NCBI GenBank assembly: GCA_001898185.1
Contig: MKTI01000010.1
Location: forward strand, 124,001-188,000
Direction of reading: 5' to 3'
Source of the DNA: Cellulomonas sp. 73-145
GTDB taxonomy: Bacteria; Actinomycetota; Actinomycetes; Actinomycetales; Cellulomonadaceae
DNA length: 64,000 nt
Part shown: piece after piece, positions 32,589-42,046 of the stretch
How the letters are laid out: the number at the start of each line of letters is the position of its first letter
How positions within the stretch are numbered: position 1 is the first letter of the stretch
Position numbers and translations under genes: made by a program
Notes under the pieces: generated by a model
Database searches by the model: none
Seen by the model: the letters and a program-made list of their open reading frames with translations, nothing else
What the model was told of the DNA's origin: nothing

Positions 32589-33496
32589 GACGCCTTGCGC
32601 CGGGTGCGGCGGGCCGGCGGCTTGTCCTCAGCCTTCGCGGCCGCCTTCTCGTCCTTCTCGTCGGTGGCCTTCGTGGTGCGCGTCCGGCGCGCCGCGGATG
32701 CGGGCGCCGAGCCCTCGCGCGCCTTCTCGACGCTGCGCTGCAGCGCAGCGAGCAGGTCGACCACCTCGCCGCCCTCGCCACCCTCAGCAGCCGGCGGGGC
32801 GGGCGGGACGCGCGTCTCGCCGCTGGCGATCTTCTCCTCGATCAGGTCGTGCAGCGCGGCGCCGTACCGGTCGTGGTACTGCGACGGGTCGAAGTCGGCC
32901 GCCAGGGAGTCGACGAGCGTGGAGGCCATCGCGAGCTCCTGCGGCTTGACCTGGACGTCGGTCTCCAGGATCGGGAAGTCCGCCTCGCGCACCTCGTCGG
33001 GCCACAGCAGCGTCTGCATGCAGATGACGTCGCCGCGCACGCGCAGCACCGCCATCGACTCGCGCTGCCGCAGGGCGACCGTCACGACGGCCATGCGGTC
33101 GGCCTGCTCCAGGGCGCCGCGCAGCAACGCGTAGGGCTTGACGGCCGTCTTCTCCGGCTCGAGGTAGTACGTCTTGCCGAGCAGGATCGGGTCCACCTGC
33201 TCCGCGGGGACGAACTCCAGCACCTCGATCTCGCGCGACGTGGTCAGCGGCAGGGCGGCGAAGTCCTCGTCCTCGAGCACCACGAGCTTGCCGTCGTCGG
33301 TCTCGTAGCCCTTCGCGATGTCCGACCACTCGACGGTCTCCCCGTCGACGCTGCAGACCTTCTTGTACCGGATGCGGCCGCCGTCCTCGCGGTGCACCTG
33401 GTGCAGCGCCACCTCGTGCTCGCCGGTGGCCGCGTACAGCCGAACGGGCACGTTGACGAGGCCGAAGGCCACCGCGCCCTTCCAGATCGCTCGCAC
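32585..33496 (-). CDS. ku: Non-homologous end joining protein Ku
   Basis: The 303-aa protein is the bacterial Ku homodimer subunit that rings broken DNA ends and recruits LigD. RAIWKGAVAFGLVNVPVRLY at the N-terminus, LHQVHREDGGRIRYKKVC, and the core strand pattern through QTLLWPDEVREADF are typical. After about residue 255 a Lys/Ala/Arg-rich tail follows (KAAAKAEDKPPARRTRRKAS), as in actinobacterial Ku proteins that have basic DNA-binding extensions. The GTG start at 33496 matches the family N-terminus. The LigD parts lie 11.7 kb away at 45.2-47.0 kb, across the nitrate locus. Confidence 0.95.
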   Translation of the reverse strand: MRAIWKGAVAFGLVNVPVRLYAATGEHEVALHQVHREDGGRIRYKKVCSVDGETVEWSDIAKGYETDDGKLVVLEDEDFAALPLTTSREIEVLEFVPAEQVDPILLGKTYYLEPEKTAVKPYALLRGALEQADRMAVVTVALRQRESMAVLRVRGDVICMQTLLWPDEVREADFPILETDVQVKPQELAMASTLVDSLAADFDPSQYHDRYGAALHDLIEEKIASGETRVPPAPPAAEGGEGGEVVDLLAALQRSVEKAREGSAPASAARRTRTTKATDEKDEKAAAKAEDKPPARRTRRKAS

Positions 33497-33608
33497 GTCG
33501 CCGCCTCGCCCTCGTCTCGCCGACAGCCCCGTGACCCCGGGCAGGGACGAGCGGCCGCGTGGCGCGGGGCCCGTTCCTGCAGGATGCCACGGACAGGCAA
33601 GGTTCGCC

Positions 33609-35090
33609 TCACCCCGCTGCCTCGGCCAGCGCGCCGACCCCGGCGGGGACCCGGTCACCCTCGCCGCCCGCCAGCCAGTCGAGCAGGCCGCACACCGCAT
33701 CGGTGCAGCCGCCGCAACCCGTGGTGGCGCGCGTGGCGCGCGCGACGTCCGCCGGGGTGCGAGCCCCGTCGCCCCAGGCACGGACCAGCTCACCCTTGGT
33801 GACACCGTTGCAGCGGCAGACCGTGGCGCGGTCGGGCATCAGGGTGACGGACGGCTCCGGCTCCGGACCGGCGCCCCGCACCGGTCGCAGCAGCAGGTGC
33901 GCCGGGTCCGCGGGGACGGGGGTGCGACGGGTGTACGCGGCGGTCAGGTCCGCCGCGACGGGCCCGGCGCCGACGCACGTGGCGCCGACCACCGCTCCCC
34001 CGGCGACGACGACCTCGACGTGCCGGCCGGTGCTCGGGTCGCTGAGGCGGACGGAGCGGTGCTTGCCGGCCGTGGTCGCGGCGCCCGTCAGGCCCATGGT
34101 GACCACCTCGAGCCCGTGCGCCTTGAGCCGGACGACGTCGGTCGCCGCGCCCGCGTCGACCGTCCGGGGCCGTGGCACCGCTGCGGCCCCCCGTGCCAGC
34201 ACCTCCGCGAGGCGCCGCGCCTGCTCCCACCCCTGTGCGACCAGACCGGACGAGCCCTCCGCCGGCTGTGCGCAGTCGCCGACCGCGTACACGTGCGGGT
34301 CCGACGTGGCGCCGTCGCCGTCGACGACGATGCCACGCCCGACGGCGAGCCCTGCAGCCGCCGCGAGGCCGACCTCGGGCACCGTGCCGGTGGCGAGCAC
34401 GAGCAGGTCGGTGGGGAGCTCGTCGCCGTCGGGGAACCGAAGACCACTCACCCGGCCGCCCCGCGCGAGCACCGCGGCGGGCGGCCGGCCCGTGCGGACG
34501 GCGATCCCCAGCCGGCGCAGCCCGTGCTCGAGCGCCTCGGACGCGGCCGCATCGAGCTGGCGGTCCATCAGGTGCGGTCCCGCATGCACCACAGCCGCGT
34601 CCATGCCGCGCTCGGTCAGCGCGCACGCGACCTCGAGGCCGAGCACTCCCCCGCCCAGCACGACGGCCCGCACCGAGGTGGTGACCGCATCGGCGACGCT
34701 GCGCGCGTCCGCGAGGGTGCGCAGCGGGTGCACGCCCAGCGGGGACGGGTGCAGCCCGGGCAGCTCCGGGACCCGGGCCCGGGCGCCGGTGGCCAGCACC
34801 AGGGCGTCGTAGGGCACCACGGCCCCGTCGTCGCAGGTCACCGTCCGTGCAGCACGGTCGATCGCGACCGCGGCGACCCCGCGGCGCACGGCGACGCGTC
34901 CGTCGGCCGCGGGCAGGGCGAGGGAATCCTCGTCCACCCGCCCGGCGACCAGCTCGCCGAGCAGCACCCGGTTGTACGGCTGGTGCGGCTCGGCACCGAG
35001 CACGGTCACGTCGGCGTCCGGGCACCGAGCGACGAGCTCCTCGACCAGCCGGGACCCGACCATGCCGTAGCCCACGACGACCACCCGCAT
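33609..35090 (-). CDS. FAD-dependent oxidoreductase, nitrate-reductase electron-transfer subunit (NasB-like)
   Basis: The 493-aa flavoprotein has an N-terminal FAD Rossmann motif (VVVVGYGMVGSRLVEEL), a central NAD(P) motif (AVVLGGGVLGLEVACAL), VYAVGDCAQ and a C-terminal BFD-like [2Fe-2S] domain (VCRCNGVTKGEL, TGCGGCTDAVCGLL). It resembles the N-terminal half of NirB and the NasB-type subunits that pass electrons from NAD(P)H to assimilatory nitrate reductase. Its ATG overlaps the stop of the catalytic subunit gene (TGATG), so the two are surely co-expressed. It is the last gene of the leftward nitrate operon. Confidence 0.85.
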   Translation of the reverse strand: MRVVVVGYGMVGSRLVEELVARCPDADVTVLGAEPHQPYNRVLLGELVAGRVDEDSLALPAADGRVAVRRGVAAVAIDRAARTVTCDDGAVVPYDALVLATGARARVPELPGLHPSPLGVHPLRTLADARSVADAVTTSVRAVVLGGGVLGLEVACALTERGMDAAVVHAGPHLMDRQLDAAASEALEHGLRRLGIAVRTGRPPAAVLARGGRVSGLRFPDGDELPTDLLVLATGTVPEVGLAAAAGLAVGRGIVVDGDGATSDPHVYAVGDCAQPAEGSSGLVAQGWEQARRLAEVLARGAAAVPRPRTVDAGAATDVVRLKAHGLEVVTMGLTGAATTAGKHRSVRLSDPSTGRHVEVVVAGGAVVGATCVGAGPVAADLTAAYTRRTPVPADPAHLLLRPVRGAGPEPEPSVTLMPDRATVCRCNGVTKGELVRAWGDGARTPADVARATRATTGCGGCTDAVCGLLDWLAGGEGDRVPAGVGALAEAAG

Positions 35091-37342
35091 CAGCGGGCCC
35101 CGGCCGGCACGGCGCCGACGGGCGCGACGCCGTCACGGACGGGCGCGGGGCGCACGTCGACGGCGCAGACCTTGAACTCCGGCATGCCCGAGACCGGGTC
35201 GGTCGCGTCGACCGTCAGCCGGTTGGCGCTGCCCTGCCCGGACCAGTGGAACGGCACGAACACCACCTCCGGGCGGGTGCGTGGGGTGACGTGGGCGGTC
35301 AGCAGGGCGGTGCCCCGCGCCGAGCTCACCTCGACGAGGTCGCCGTCGTCCACACCGATCCGGTGGGCCAGCAGCGGGTGCAGCTCGACGTACGGCTCCG
35401 GCTGAGCGGCCTCCAGCGCGGGTACCCGGTGCGTCTGGGCGCCCGACTGGTAGTGCTGCAGCACCCGGCCGGTCACGAGGTAGACCGGTGCGTCGGCGCG
35501 CAGGTCGTCGGCCGGACCGTGGTGGTCCACCGCGACCATGCGAGCGCGACCGTCCGCCGTGGGGAACCCGTCGGAGAACAGCCGCGGGGTGCCGGGGTGC
35601 GCCGGCGTCCCCTGCGGACCGGCCGGGCAGGGCCAGTGCAGCGCGTCGGCATCGGCGTCCAGGCGGGCGTGGCTGAGGCCGCTGTAGTCGGCGACGCCCC
35701 CGGCGCTGGCCCGCGCGAGCTCGTCGAACACCTGGGCCGGGTCGGTCGGGAAACCGTCGGGCACGCCGAGGCGGGCCGCCAGCTGGTGCAGCACCTCGAG
35801 CTCGGAGCGCACCCCGTCCGGCGCCTCGAGGGCGCGCCGGCGACGCAGCACCCGGCCCTCCAGCGACGTCGTGGTCCCCTCTTCCTCCGCCCACTGGGTC
35901 ACCGGCAGCACCACGTCGGCCAGCAGCGCCGTCTCCGACGGCACGACGTCGCACACGACCAGCAGGTCCAGCGCCTGCAGCCGCTCGCGCACCCGGTCCG
36001 CGTCCGGTGCGCTGACCAGCAGGTTGCTGCCGTGCACCAGCAGCGCGCGCGGACCGCCGGGGCGCCCGCACCGGCGCAGCAGCTCGACCGCCGGCACCCC
36101 GGGCCCGGGCAGCTCGTCGGGGTCGACACCCCAGACCGCCGCGACGTGCGCACGTGCCGCGGGGTCGTCGATCCGTCGGTAGCCGGGCAGCTGGTCCGCC
36201 TTCTGGCCGTGCTCGCGGCCACCCTGGCCGTTGCCCTGACCGGTGACGGCGCCGTAGCCGCTGCTCGGACGGCCGGGCAGGCCGAGCGCGAGCGCGAGGT
36301 TGATCGCCGCGGTCACGGTCGCCGTGCCCTGCGTGCTCTGCTCCACACCCCGTCCGGTGAGGACGACGAGGCCACGTCCCCCGTGCACCGGTGCGGCCGC
36401 GGCGAGCAGCCGTGCGGTCCGCCGCAGGTCGACCGCCGGCACGCCGCACACCTGCTCCGCCCGTTCCGGCCACCACAGCGCCACGTTGCGGCGCACCTCG
36501 TCCGCCCCCGTCACCCGCTGCTCCAGGTAGCCGGCGTCCACCAGCCCCTCGGCCCACAGCACGTGCAGCAGCGCGAGCAGCACCACGAGGTCGGTCCCCG
36601 GTACCGGTTGCAGGTGCACGCCCTGGCCACCGTCGGTCAACGCCGCCGTGGCGGTGTGCCGCGGGTCCACCACGACGAGGCCGCCCGCGGCCCGGGCCGC
36701 CGCCAGGTGCGCCGTGGCCGGAGGCATCGTCTCGGCCAGGTTGCTGCCGAGCAGCAGCACCGCCTGCGCCCCGCCGACGTCGCTCAGCGGGAAGGGGAGC
36801 CCCCGGTCGACGCCGAGGGCACGGTTGGCGCCCGCAGCCGCGCTCGCCATGCAGAACCGGCCGTTGTAGTCGATGAACGGGGTGCGCAGAACCACGCGGG
36901 CGAACTTGCCCAGCAGGTAGGCCTTCTCGTTGGTCAGCCCTCCCCCGCCGAACACCGCGACCGCGTCCCGACCGTGCGCGTCCTGCAGGGCGCGCACGCG
37001 GTCGGCGACGTGGTCGAGCGCCTGGTCCCAGGTCACCGGGTGCTGCTTCCCGTCCGCGCCTCGCAGCAGCGGCGAGGTGAGCCGGTCCGGTGCCCGGAGC
37101 ACCTCGGCACTGGTCCAGCCCTTCTGGCACAGGCCGCCACGGCTCGTCGGGAACGGGCGGCCGGCGACCGTGACCGGGGGTGCCGCGACGTCGGTCGCGG
37201 GGGTCAGCGTCATGGCGCACTGCAGCGCGCAGTACGGGCAGTGCGTGTCGACCGACGACCCGCGCACGGCTGTCGGCGCGGTGACCGTCGACAGGGTGGC
37301 CGTCGCGTCGGCGGCGGTCGACGTGGGCGGGCTGCCGCTCAC
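35090..37342 (-). CDS. Assimilatory nitrate reductase, molybdopterin catalytic subunit
   Basis: The 750-aa molybdoenzyme reduces nitrate to nitrite in the cytoplasm. An N-terminal [4Fe-4S] site is visible in CPYCALQC and GGLCQKG. The molybdopterin body follows with GGGGLTNEKAYLLGKFARVV, GSNLAETMPP and a C-terminal dinucleotide-binding domain (YLVTGRVLQHYQSGAQT; LVEVSSARGTALL). No signal peptide is present, in keeping with an assimilatory enzyme. The GTG follows directly on the transporter's stop codon. Assignment to nitrate rather than another substrate rests on motifs plus neighbours: a NarK-like transporter and nirBD. Confidence 0.88.
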   Translation of the reverse strand: MSGSPPTSTAADATATLSTVTAPTAVRGSSVDTHCPYCALQCAMTLTPATDVAAPPVTVAGRPFPTSRGGLCQKGWTSAEVLRAPDRLTSPLLRGADGKQHPVTWDQALDHVADRVRALQDAHGRDAVAVFGGGGLTNEKAYLLGKFARVVLRTPFIDYNGRFCMASAAAGANRALGVDRGLPFPLSDVGGAQAVLLLGSNLAETMPPATAHLAAARAAGGLVVVDPRHTATAALTDGGQGVHLQPVPGTDLVVLLALLHVLWAEGLVDAGYLEQRVTGADEVRRNVALWWPERAEQVCGVPAVDLRRTARLLAAAAPVHGGRGLVVLTGRGVEQSTQGTATVTAAINLALALGLPGRPSSGYGAVTGQGNGQGGREHGQKADQLPGYRRIDDPAARAHVAAVWGVDPDELPGPGVPAVELLRRCGRPGGPRALLVHGSNLLVSAPDADRVRERLQALDLLVVCDVVPSETALLADVVLPVTQWAEEEGTTTSLEGRVLRRRRALEAPDGVRSELEVLHQLAARLGVPDGFPTDPAQVFDELARASAGGVADYSGLSHARLDADADALHWPCPAGPQGTPAHPGTPRLFSDGFPTADGRARMVAVDHHGPADDLRADAPVYLVTGRVLQHYQSGAQTHRVPALEAAQPEPYVELHPLLAHRIGVDDGDLVEVSSARGTALLTAHVTPRTRPEVVFVPFHWSGQGSANRLTVDATDPVSGMPEFKVCAVDVRPAPVRDGVAPVGAVPAGAR

Positions 37343-38722
37343 TCAGATCACGGCCGAGCTCAGTGCGGCGCCCCGGCGGCGGTAGACCGCCCAGGTGGTG
37401 ACGCCGAGCAGCGCGTACACCGCCACGAACGTCCACAGCGCCGGCTCGAGGCTGCCGGCGAGCGTGTGCGACAGGGCGAAGCCGCGCGGGATCAGGAAGC
37501 CGCCGAACGCGCCGACGGCCCCCGCGATGCCGATGCAGCCCGCCGCTGCCTTGCGGGCGACGGCCGTCTCGTCCGGCGTGGTCGCACCGAACCGGAACAC
37601 GGCCGGGATCATCCGGTACGTCGCGCCGTTCCCGGCGCCGCTGGCGACGAACAGGACCAGGAAGGAGCCGAGGAACAGCGCGAAGTCCGTGGTGCGCAGC
37701 GCGACGACGGCCGTGGTCGTGGCGACCGCCATCAGGGCGAACGAGCCGATCGTGGTGCGCGCACCGCCCCAGCGGTCCGCGAGCATCCCGCCCCACGGCC
37801 GCGCCACCGAGCCGACCAGGGCCCCGAGGAACGCGACGTTGGCGGTGACGTGCGGGAACGAGGACCGCAGCAGCGTCGGGAACACGCCGGCGTACCCGAT
37901 GAACGACCCGAACGTGCCGATGTACAGCGCCGAGATGATCCACGTGTGCCGGTTGCGCACGGCCGCCCCGACCGTCCGCGGCGCGCCCTTGGCCGACGTC
38001 AGGTTGTCCATCGACCGCCAGGCCGCGAACGCCGCGAGCAGCACCAGGGGGACGAACATCAGTCCCGCTCGTTCCAGGCGCAGGCCGGCGCCGGTGACGA
38101 CCACCAGCGGGACGGCGAGCTGGACCGCCGCCGTGCCCAGGTTGCCGCCCGCGGCGTTGAGGCCGAGCGCCCTGCCCTTCTCCGCCTCCGGGTAGAAGAA
38201 GGAGATGTTGGACATCGAGGAGGCGAAGTTCCCACCGCCGAGACCGGCGAGCGCCGCGACCAGCAGCAGCGTGCCGAACGAGGTGCCGGGCCGCTGCACG
38301 ACGAACGCCAGCGCGGTGGCGGGCAGCAGGAGCAGGAGCGCCGAGACCACGGTCCAGTTGCGGCCGCCGAACAGCGGCACCGCGAAGGTGTACGGGATCC
38401 GCAGCGTGGCGCCGACCAGGCTCGGCAGCGCGATCAACCAGAACTGCTGGTCGACCGTCAGGTGGAAGCCGGCGGCCGCCAGCTGCGGCACCACGATGCT
38501 CCACGAGGCCCACACGGAGAACCCGAGGAACTCCGCGAAGATCGACGGGACCAGGTTGCGCCGGGCGATTCGCCGGCCGGTCGACCGCCAGAACTCCGGG
38601 TCCTCCGGATCCCACCGGTCGATCCAGCGACCGCGCCCGCGGGACGTCGGGCCGGCGTCCCGCGCCGGGACGTCGGTGGCGGTCAGGTTGTCGGGTGCTG
38701 CGAGGGTCTCGGGCGTCGTCAT
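37343..38722 (-). CDS. narK: Nitrate/nitrite MFS transporter (NarK/NasA-like)
   Basis: The 459-aa, 12-span major facilitator takes up nitrate or exchanges nitrite. The nitrate signature is clear in GGGNFASSMSNISFFYPEAE and the second Gly-rich element in VASGAGNGATYRMIP. A 60-residue cytoplasmic N-terminus precedes the first span. It is the first gene of the leftward operon with nitrate reductase and its electron-transfer subunit, and its promoter region faces nirB. Induction by nitrogen limitation through GlnR-like sites in the shared region is likely. Confidence 0.92.
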   Translation of the reverse strand: MTTPETLAAPDNLTATDVPARDAGPTSRGRGRWIDRWDPEDPEFWRSTGRRIARRNLVPSIFAEFLGFSVWASWSIVVPQLAAAGFHLTVDQQFWLIALPSLVGATLRIPYTFAVPLFGGRNWTVVSALLLLLPATALAFVVQRPGTSFGTLLLVAALAGLGGGNFASSMSNISFFYPEAEKGRALGLNAAGGNLGTAAVQLAVPLVVVTGAGLRLERAGLMFVPLVLLAAFAAWRSMDNLTSAKGAPRTVGAAVRNRHTWIISALYIGTFGSFIGYAGVFPTLLRSSFPHVTANVAFLGALVGSVARPWGGMLADRWGGARTTIGSFALMAVATTTAVVALRTTDFALFLGSFLVLFVASGAGNGATYRMIPAVFRFGATTPDETAVARKAAAGCIGIAGAVGAFGGFLIPRGFALSHTLAGSLEPALWTFVAVYALLGVTTWAVYRRRGAALSSAVI

Positions 38723-39047
38723 GTCGTCTCCTGCGTCGTCGGGGCCCGCTCGGTGCCGTGGACGCTAGGAACGCCGTGTTTCCGGCGCGGTGGCCGGGCT
38801 GTTACCTCCGCGGAAAGAAGAACGCACGGTCGCGCCGGCGCCGCCGTGAGAACTCGCGCCACCGGGCGGAGGCGTGCCGGCAGCGTCCGGCGGAGGCGCG
38901 GCCCGCCTCACAGCGGGCGCCGCAGCGGTGTGCGCGAAAGGTTCCACACGCGAAACGAGGTCGGCACGCCCGGTGAAACATGCCCTTCGTACGGTCGCAG
39001 CCCACAGCGGCCCCGCCCGGGCCGCCCGGAGACGGACCGAGGTGCAC
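38723..39047. promoter_or_regulatory. Divergent narK-nirB control region with GlnR-like half-sites
   Basis: The 325-bp region contains no gene. On the nirB side, GTTCC-n6-GAAAC-n6-GGCAC-n7-GAAAC (38941-38979) resembles the actinobacterial GlnR box gTnAC-n6-GaAAC repeated twice; both GAAAC half-sites are exact and 23 bp apart. Nearer narK, GTTAC-n6-GGAAA (38801-38816) is a second, weaker candidate. Confidence 0.6.
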
Positions 39048-41633
39048 ATGTCCCGCATCCCCAGCCAGCTCGTCGTGGTCGGTGGCGGCATGGTCGCCCA
39101 GCGCCTCGTCGAGGCGGTGCGTGCTCGCGACGAGGACCGCGCCTGGCAGGTCACCGTGCTCGCCGAGGAGCCCCGAGCGCCGTACGACCGGGTGGCGCTG
39201 ACGTCGTACTTCTCCGGACGCGACCCGGAGAGCCTCGCGCTCGGCGCGCCGCAGCTGTGGGCCGACCCGCTGGTGACGCTGCTGCGCGGCACCACCGTGA
39301 CGGAGGTCGACCGGGACGCCCGCACGGTGCGGACCGCCGACGGCCGCGCGCTGCGCTACGACCACCTGGTGCTGGCGACCGGGTCACGGGCTGCCGTGCC
39401 GGCGATCCCCGGTGCGGACCTGCCCGGCGTGTTCGTCTACCGCACGCTCGACGACGTGGCCGCGCTGCGTGGCTGGGTCGAGCAGGAGGCCGCCCGGCGC
39501 GGGCGCCCCGTGCGGGGGGCCGTCATCGGCGGCGGCCTGCTGGGCCTGGAGGCTGCCGGCGCGCTGCAGGCGCTGGGTGCGCGCACGACCGTGGTCCAGT
39601 TCGGTACGCACCTGATGTCCGCGCAGATCGACCTGGGCGGCGGGCAGGTGCTGCGCCGGCTGATCGAGGCGCTCGGCGTGGAGGTGCGGGTGGACACCGC
39701 GACCTCCCGCATCCGGCCCGACGAGCGGGGCAAGGCCGGCCGGCTGGAGTTCGCCGACGGCGGCCGGCTCGACGTGGACGTGGTCGTGCTGGCCACCGGC
39801 GTGACGCCCCGGGACGAGCTGGGACGCGCAGCCGGCCTTCCGGTCGGGGCCCGCGGGGGCGTGGTGGTCGACCAGGCGTGCCGCACGCAGGACCCGCACG
39901 TGTCGGCGGTCGGCGAGGTCGCATGCATCGACGGCGCCTGCATCGGCCTGGTCGCCCCCGGCTACGCGATGGCCGAGGTGGTGGTCGACCGGCTGCTGGG
40001 CGGGTCGGCCGTGTTCCCCGGTGCCGACACGGCGACCAAGCTCAAGCTGTCCGGCGTGGACGTCGCGAGCTTCGGTGACGCGTTCGCCAGGACGCCCGGG
40101 GCGCTGGAGGTGGTGCACTCCGACCCCGCGACCGGCGTCTACAAGAAGCTCGTCGTGTCCGACGACGCGCGCACCCTCCTCGGTGGCGTGCTGGTGGGCG
40201 ACGCGTCCGCCTACGCGAGCCTGCGCCCGATGGTCGGCCGCCCGCTCGGCGCCGACGCCTCCGCGTACCTGCTGCCCGCGGGCGGTTCCGCGCCCGTCGG
40301 CGGAGACCTGCCGGACGACGCCACCGTCTGCTCGTGCAACAACGTGTCCGCCGGCACCGTGCGCGCCGCGGTCACCGAGCACGGCTGCACGGACGTCGCC
40401 GGGGTCAAGGCCTGCACGCGCGCCGGCACCAGCTGCGGGTCGTGCGTACCTCTGGTCAAGCGGCTGGTCGGCGAGCAGCTGACCAAGGCCGGCGTCGCCG
40501 TGAGCAACGGCCTGTGCGAGCACATGGCGCTGTCCCGCGCACAGCTGTTCGACGCGGTGCGGGTCACGGGCCTGCGCACGTTCAGCGAGATCATGCAGCG
40601 GCACGGCACGGCCGTCGCCGGCCGCGGCTGCGACATCTGCAAGCCGGTGGTCGCCTCGATCCTCGCGTCGCTGGACGACGGCCACGTGCTGGACGACGAG
40701 CGGGCCGCCCTGCAGGACACCAACGACCACGTGATGGCCAACCTGCAGAAGGACGGCTCGTACTCGGTGGTGCCGCGGATCCCGGGCGGCGAGGTCACCC
40801 CCGAGGGCCTGCTGGTGATCGGGCAGGTGGCCAAGGACTACGGGCTGTACACCAAGATCACGGGCGGGCAGCGGATCGACCTGTTCGGCGCCCGGCTCGA
40901 GCAGCTTCCGCAGATCTGGCGGCGGCTGGTCGACGCGGGCTTCGAGTCCGGGCACGCCTACGGCAAGTCGGTGCGCACGGTGAAGTCGTGCGTCGGGTCC
41001 ACCTGGTGCCGCTACGGCGTGCAGGACGCCGTCTCCCTCGCGGTGCTGCTCGAGCTGCGGTACCGCGGGCTGCGCTCGCCGCACAAGCTCAAGCTCGGCG
41101 TCTCCGGCTGCGCCCGCGAGTGCGCCGAGGCCCGCGCGAAGGACGTCGGCGTCGTGGCCACCGATCGCGGCTGGAACCTCTACGTGGGCGGCAACGGCGG
41201 GTTCACGCCCCGCCACGCTCGGCTGCTGGCCGAGGACCTGGACACCGACACCCTGGTGCGCACCGTGGACCGGTTCCTCATGTACTACATCCGCACGGCC
41301 GACCGGCTGCAGCGCACGGCGCCGTGGATCGACGAGGTCGACGGCGGGCTGGACGGTGTGCGGTCGGTGGTGCTCGAGGACAGCCTGGGCATCGCGGCCG
41401 ACCTGGACGAGGCGATGGCTCGGCACGTCGAGGTCTACGAGGACGAGTGGAGGGCGACGCTCGAGGACCCCGAGAAGCTGCGCCGGTTCGCGTCGTTCGT
41501 CAACGCGCCGACGACGGCCGACCCCTCCCTGGCGTACGTCGCCGAGCGCGGCCAGCCGCGCCCCGCGACACCCGACGAACGGGCGGATCCCGCCGTGCTG
41601 ATCGCCGGCACCACGCTGGCGGTGCGGTCATGA
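39048..41633 (+). CDS. nirB: NAD(P)H nitrite reductase large subunit
   Basis: The 861-aa enzyme reduces nitrite to ammonium. Domains in order: FAD/NAD(P) oxidoreductase (LVVVGGGMVAQRLVEAV; AVIGGGLLGLEAAGAL), two BFD-like [2Fe-2S] regions (VCSCNNVSAG...TSCGSCVPLV; GRGCDICKP), then nitrite/sulfite reductase ferredoxin-like and siroheme domains. The four siroheme/[4Fe-4S] ligands are C648 and C654 (CVGSTWC) and C688 and C692 (CAREC). The ATG at 39048 is used; GTG at 39042 is in frame and also possible. It heads a five-gene overlapping operon with nirD and siroheme genes. Confidence 0.95.
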   Translation: MSRIPSQLVVVGGGMVAQRLVEAVRARDEDRAWQVTVLAEEPRAPYDRVALTSYFSGRDPESLALGAPQLWADPLVTLLRGTTVTEVDRDARTVRTADGRALRYDHLVLATGSRAAVPAIPGADLPGVFVYRTLDDVAALRGWVEQEAARRGRPVRGAVIGGGLLGLEAAGALQALGARTTVVQFGTHLMSAQIDLGGGQVLRRLIEALGVEVRVDTATSRIRPDERGKAGRLEFADGGRLDVDVVVLATGVTPRDELGRAAGLPVGARGGVVVDQACRTQDPHVSAVGEVACIDGACIGLVAPGYAMAEVVVDRLLGGSAVFPGADTATKLKLSGVDVASFGDAFARTPGALEVVHSDPATGVYKKLVVSDDARTLLGGVLVGDASAYASLRPMVGRPLGADASAYLLPAGGSAPVGGDLPDDATVCSCNNVSAGTVRAAVTEHGCTDVAGVKACTRAGTSCGSCVPLVKRLVGEQLTKAGVAVSNGLCEHMALSRAQLFDAVRVTGLRTFSEIMQRHGTAVAGRGCDICKPVVASILASLDDGHVLDDERAALQDTNDHVMANLQKDGSYSVVPRIPGGEVTPEGLLVIGQVAKDYGLYTKITGGQRIDLFGARLEQLPQIWRRLVDAGFESGHAYGKSVRTVKSCVGSTWCRYGVQDAVSLAVLLELRYRGLRSPHKLKLGVSGCARECAEARAKDVGVVATDRGWNLYVGGNGGFTPRHARLLAEDLDTDTLVRTVDRFLMYYIRTADRLQRTAPWIDEVDGGLDGVRSVVLEDSLGIAADLDEAMARHVEVYEDEWRATLEDPEKLRRFASFVNAPTTADPSLAYVAERGQPRPATPDERADPAVLIAGTTLAVRS

Positions 41634-42046
41634 GCCGCCCCCAGCCCGGCTGGACGGTGGTGTGCCAGCTGACCGACCTGGTGCCCGAGCGCGGTGCCGC
41701 GGCCCTCGTCGACGGGGAGCAGGTGGCCCTGTTCCGGGTGGGCAACCGCGAGGTGCTGGCGGTGCAGCAGCTGGACCCGTACAGCGGTGCGCACGTGATG
41801 TCCCGCGGCATCGTCGGCTCGCGGGCCGGAGCCGTCACCGTCGCCTCGCCGATGTACAAGCAGGTGTTCGACCTGCGCACCGGCGCGTGCCTCGACCCGG
41901 TGGGCAAGGAGCCGCAGCACCTGCGCACCTGGCCGGTGCGGGTGGAGGGCGACGTGGTGCTGGTCGGCACGGCCGGCGCGCTGGTCGACGCCCTCGTCGC
42001 GCCCCTCGCCACGCCCGCCACCCTCGACGCGACGGAGGCGCCGTGA
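41630..42046 (+). CDS. nirD: Nitrite reductase small subunit
   Basis: The 138-aa protein has the Rieske-like NirD fold: WTVVCQLTDLVPERGAAALV, VALFRVGNREVLAVQQLDPY, VASPMYKQVFDLRTGACLDP, LRTWPVRVEGDVVLV. The cysteine and histidine ligands of true Rieske proteins are absent, as is normal for NirD. It partners NirB in assimilatory nitrite reduction. Its ATG overlaps the nirB stop and its stop overlaps the next GTG. A Pro/Ala-rich C-terminal extension of about 25 residues is present. Confidence 0.92.
   Translation: MSRPQPGWTVVCQLTDLVPERGAAALVDGEQVALFRVGNREVLAVQQLDPYSGAHVMSRGIVGSRAGAVTVASPMYKQVFDLRTGACLDPVGKEPQHLRTWPVRVEGDVVLVGTAGALVDALVAPLATPATLDATEAP

Noticed and set aside
34847-40078. Very long plus-strand open frame (about 1,740 codons) over the nitrate locus
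   Set aside because: It runs antisense to three well-supported genes and is Arg/Gly/Pro-rich. Open antisense frames are expected where third positions are nearly all G or C.
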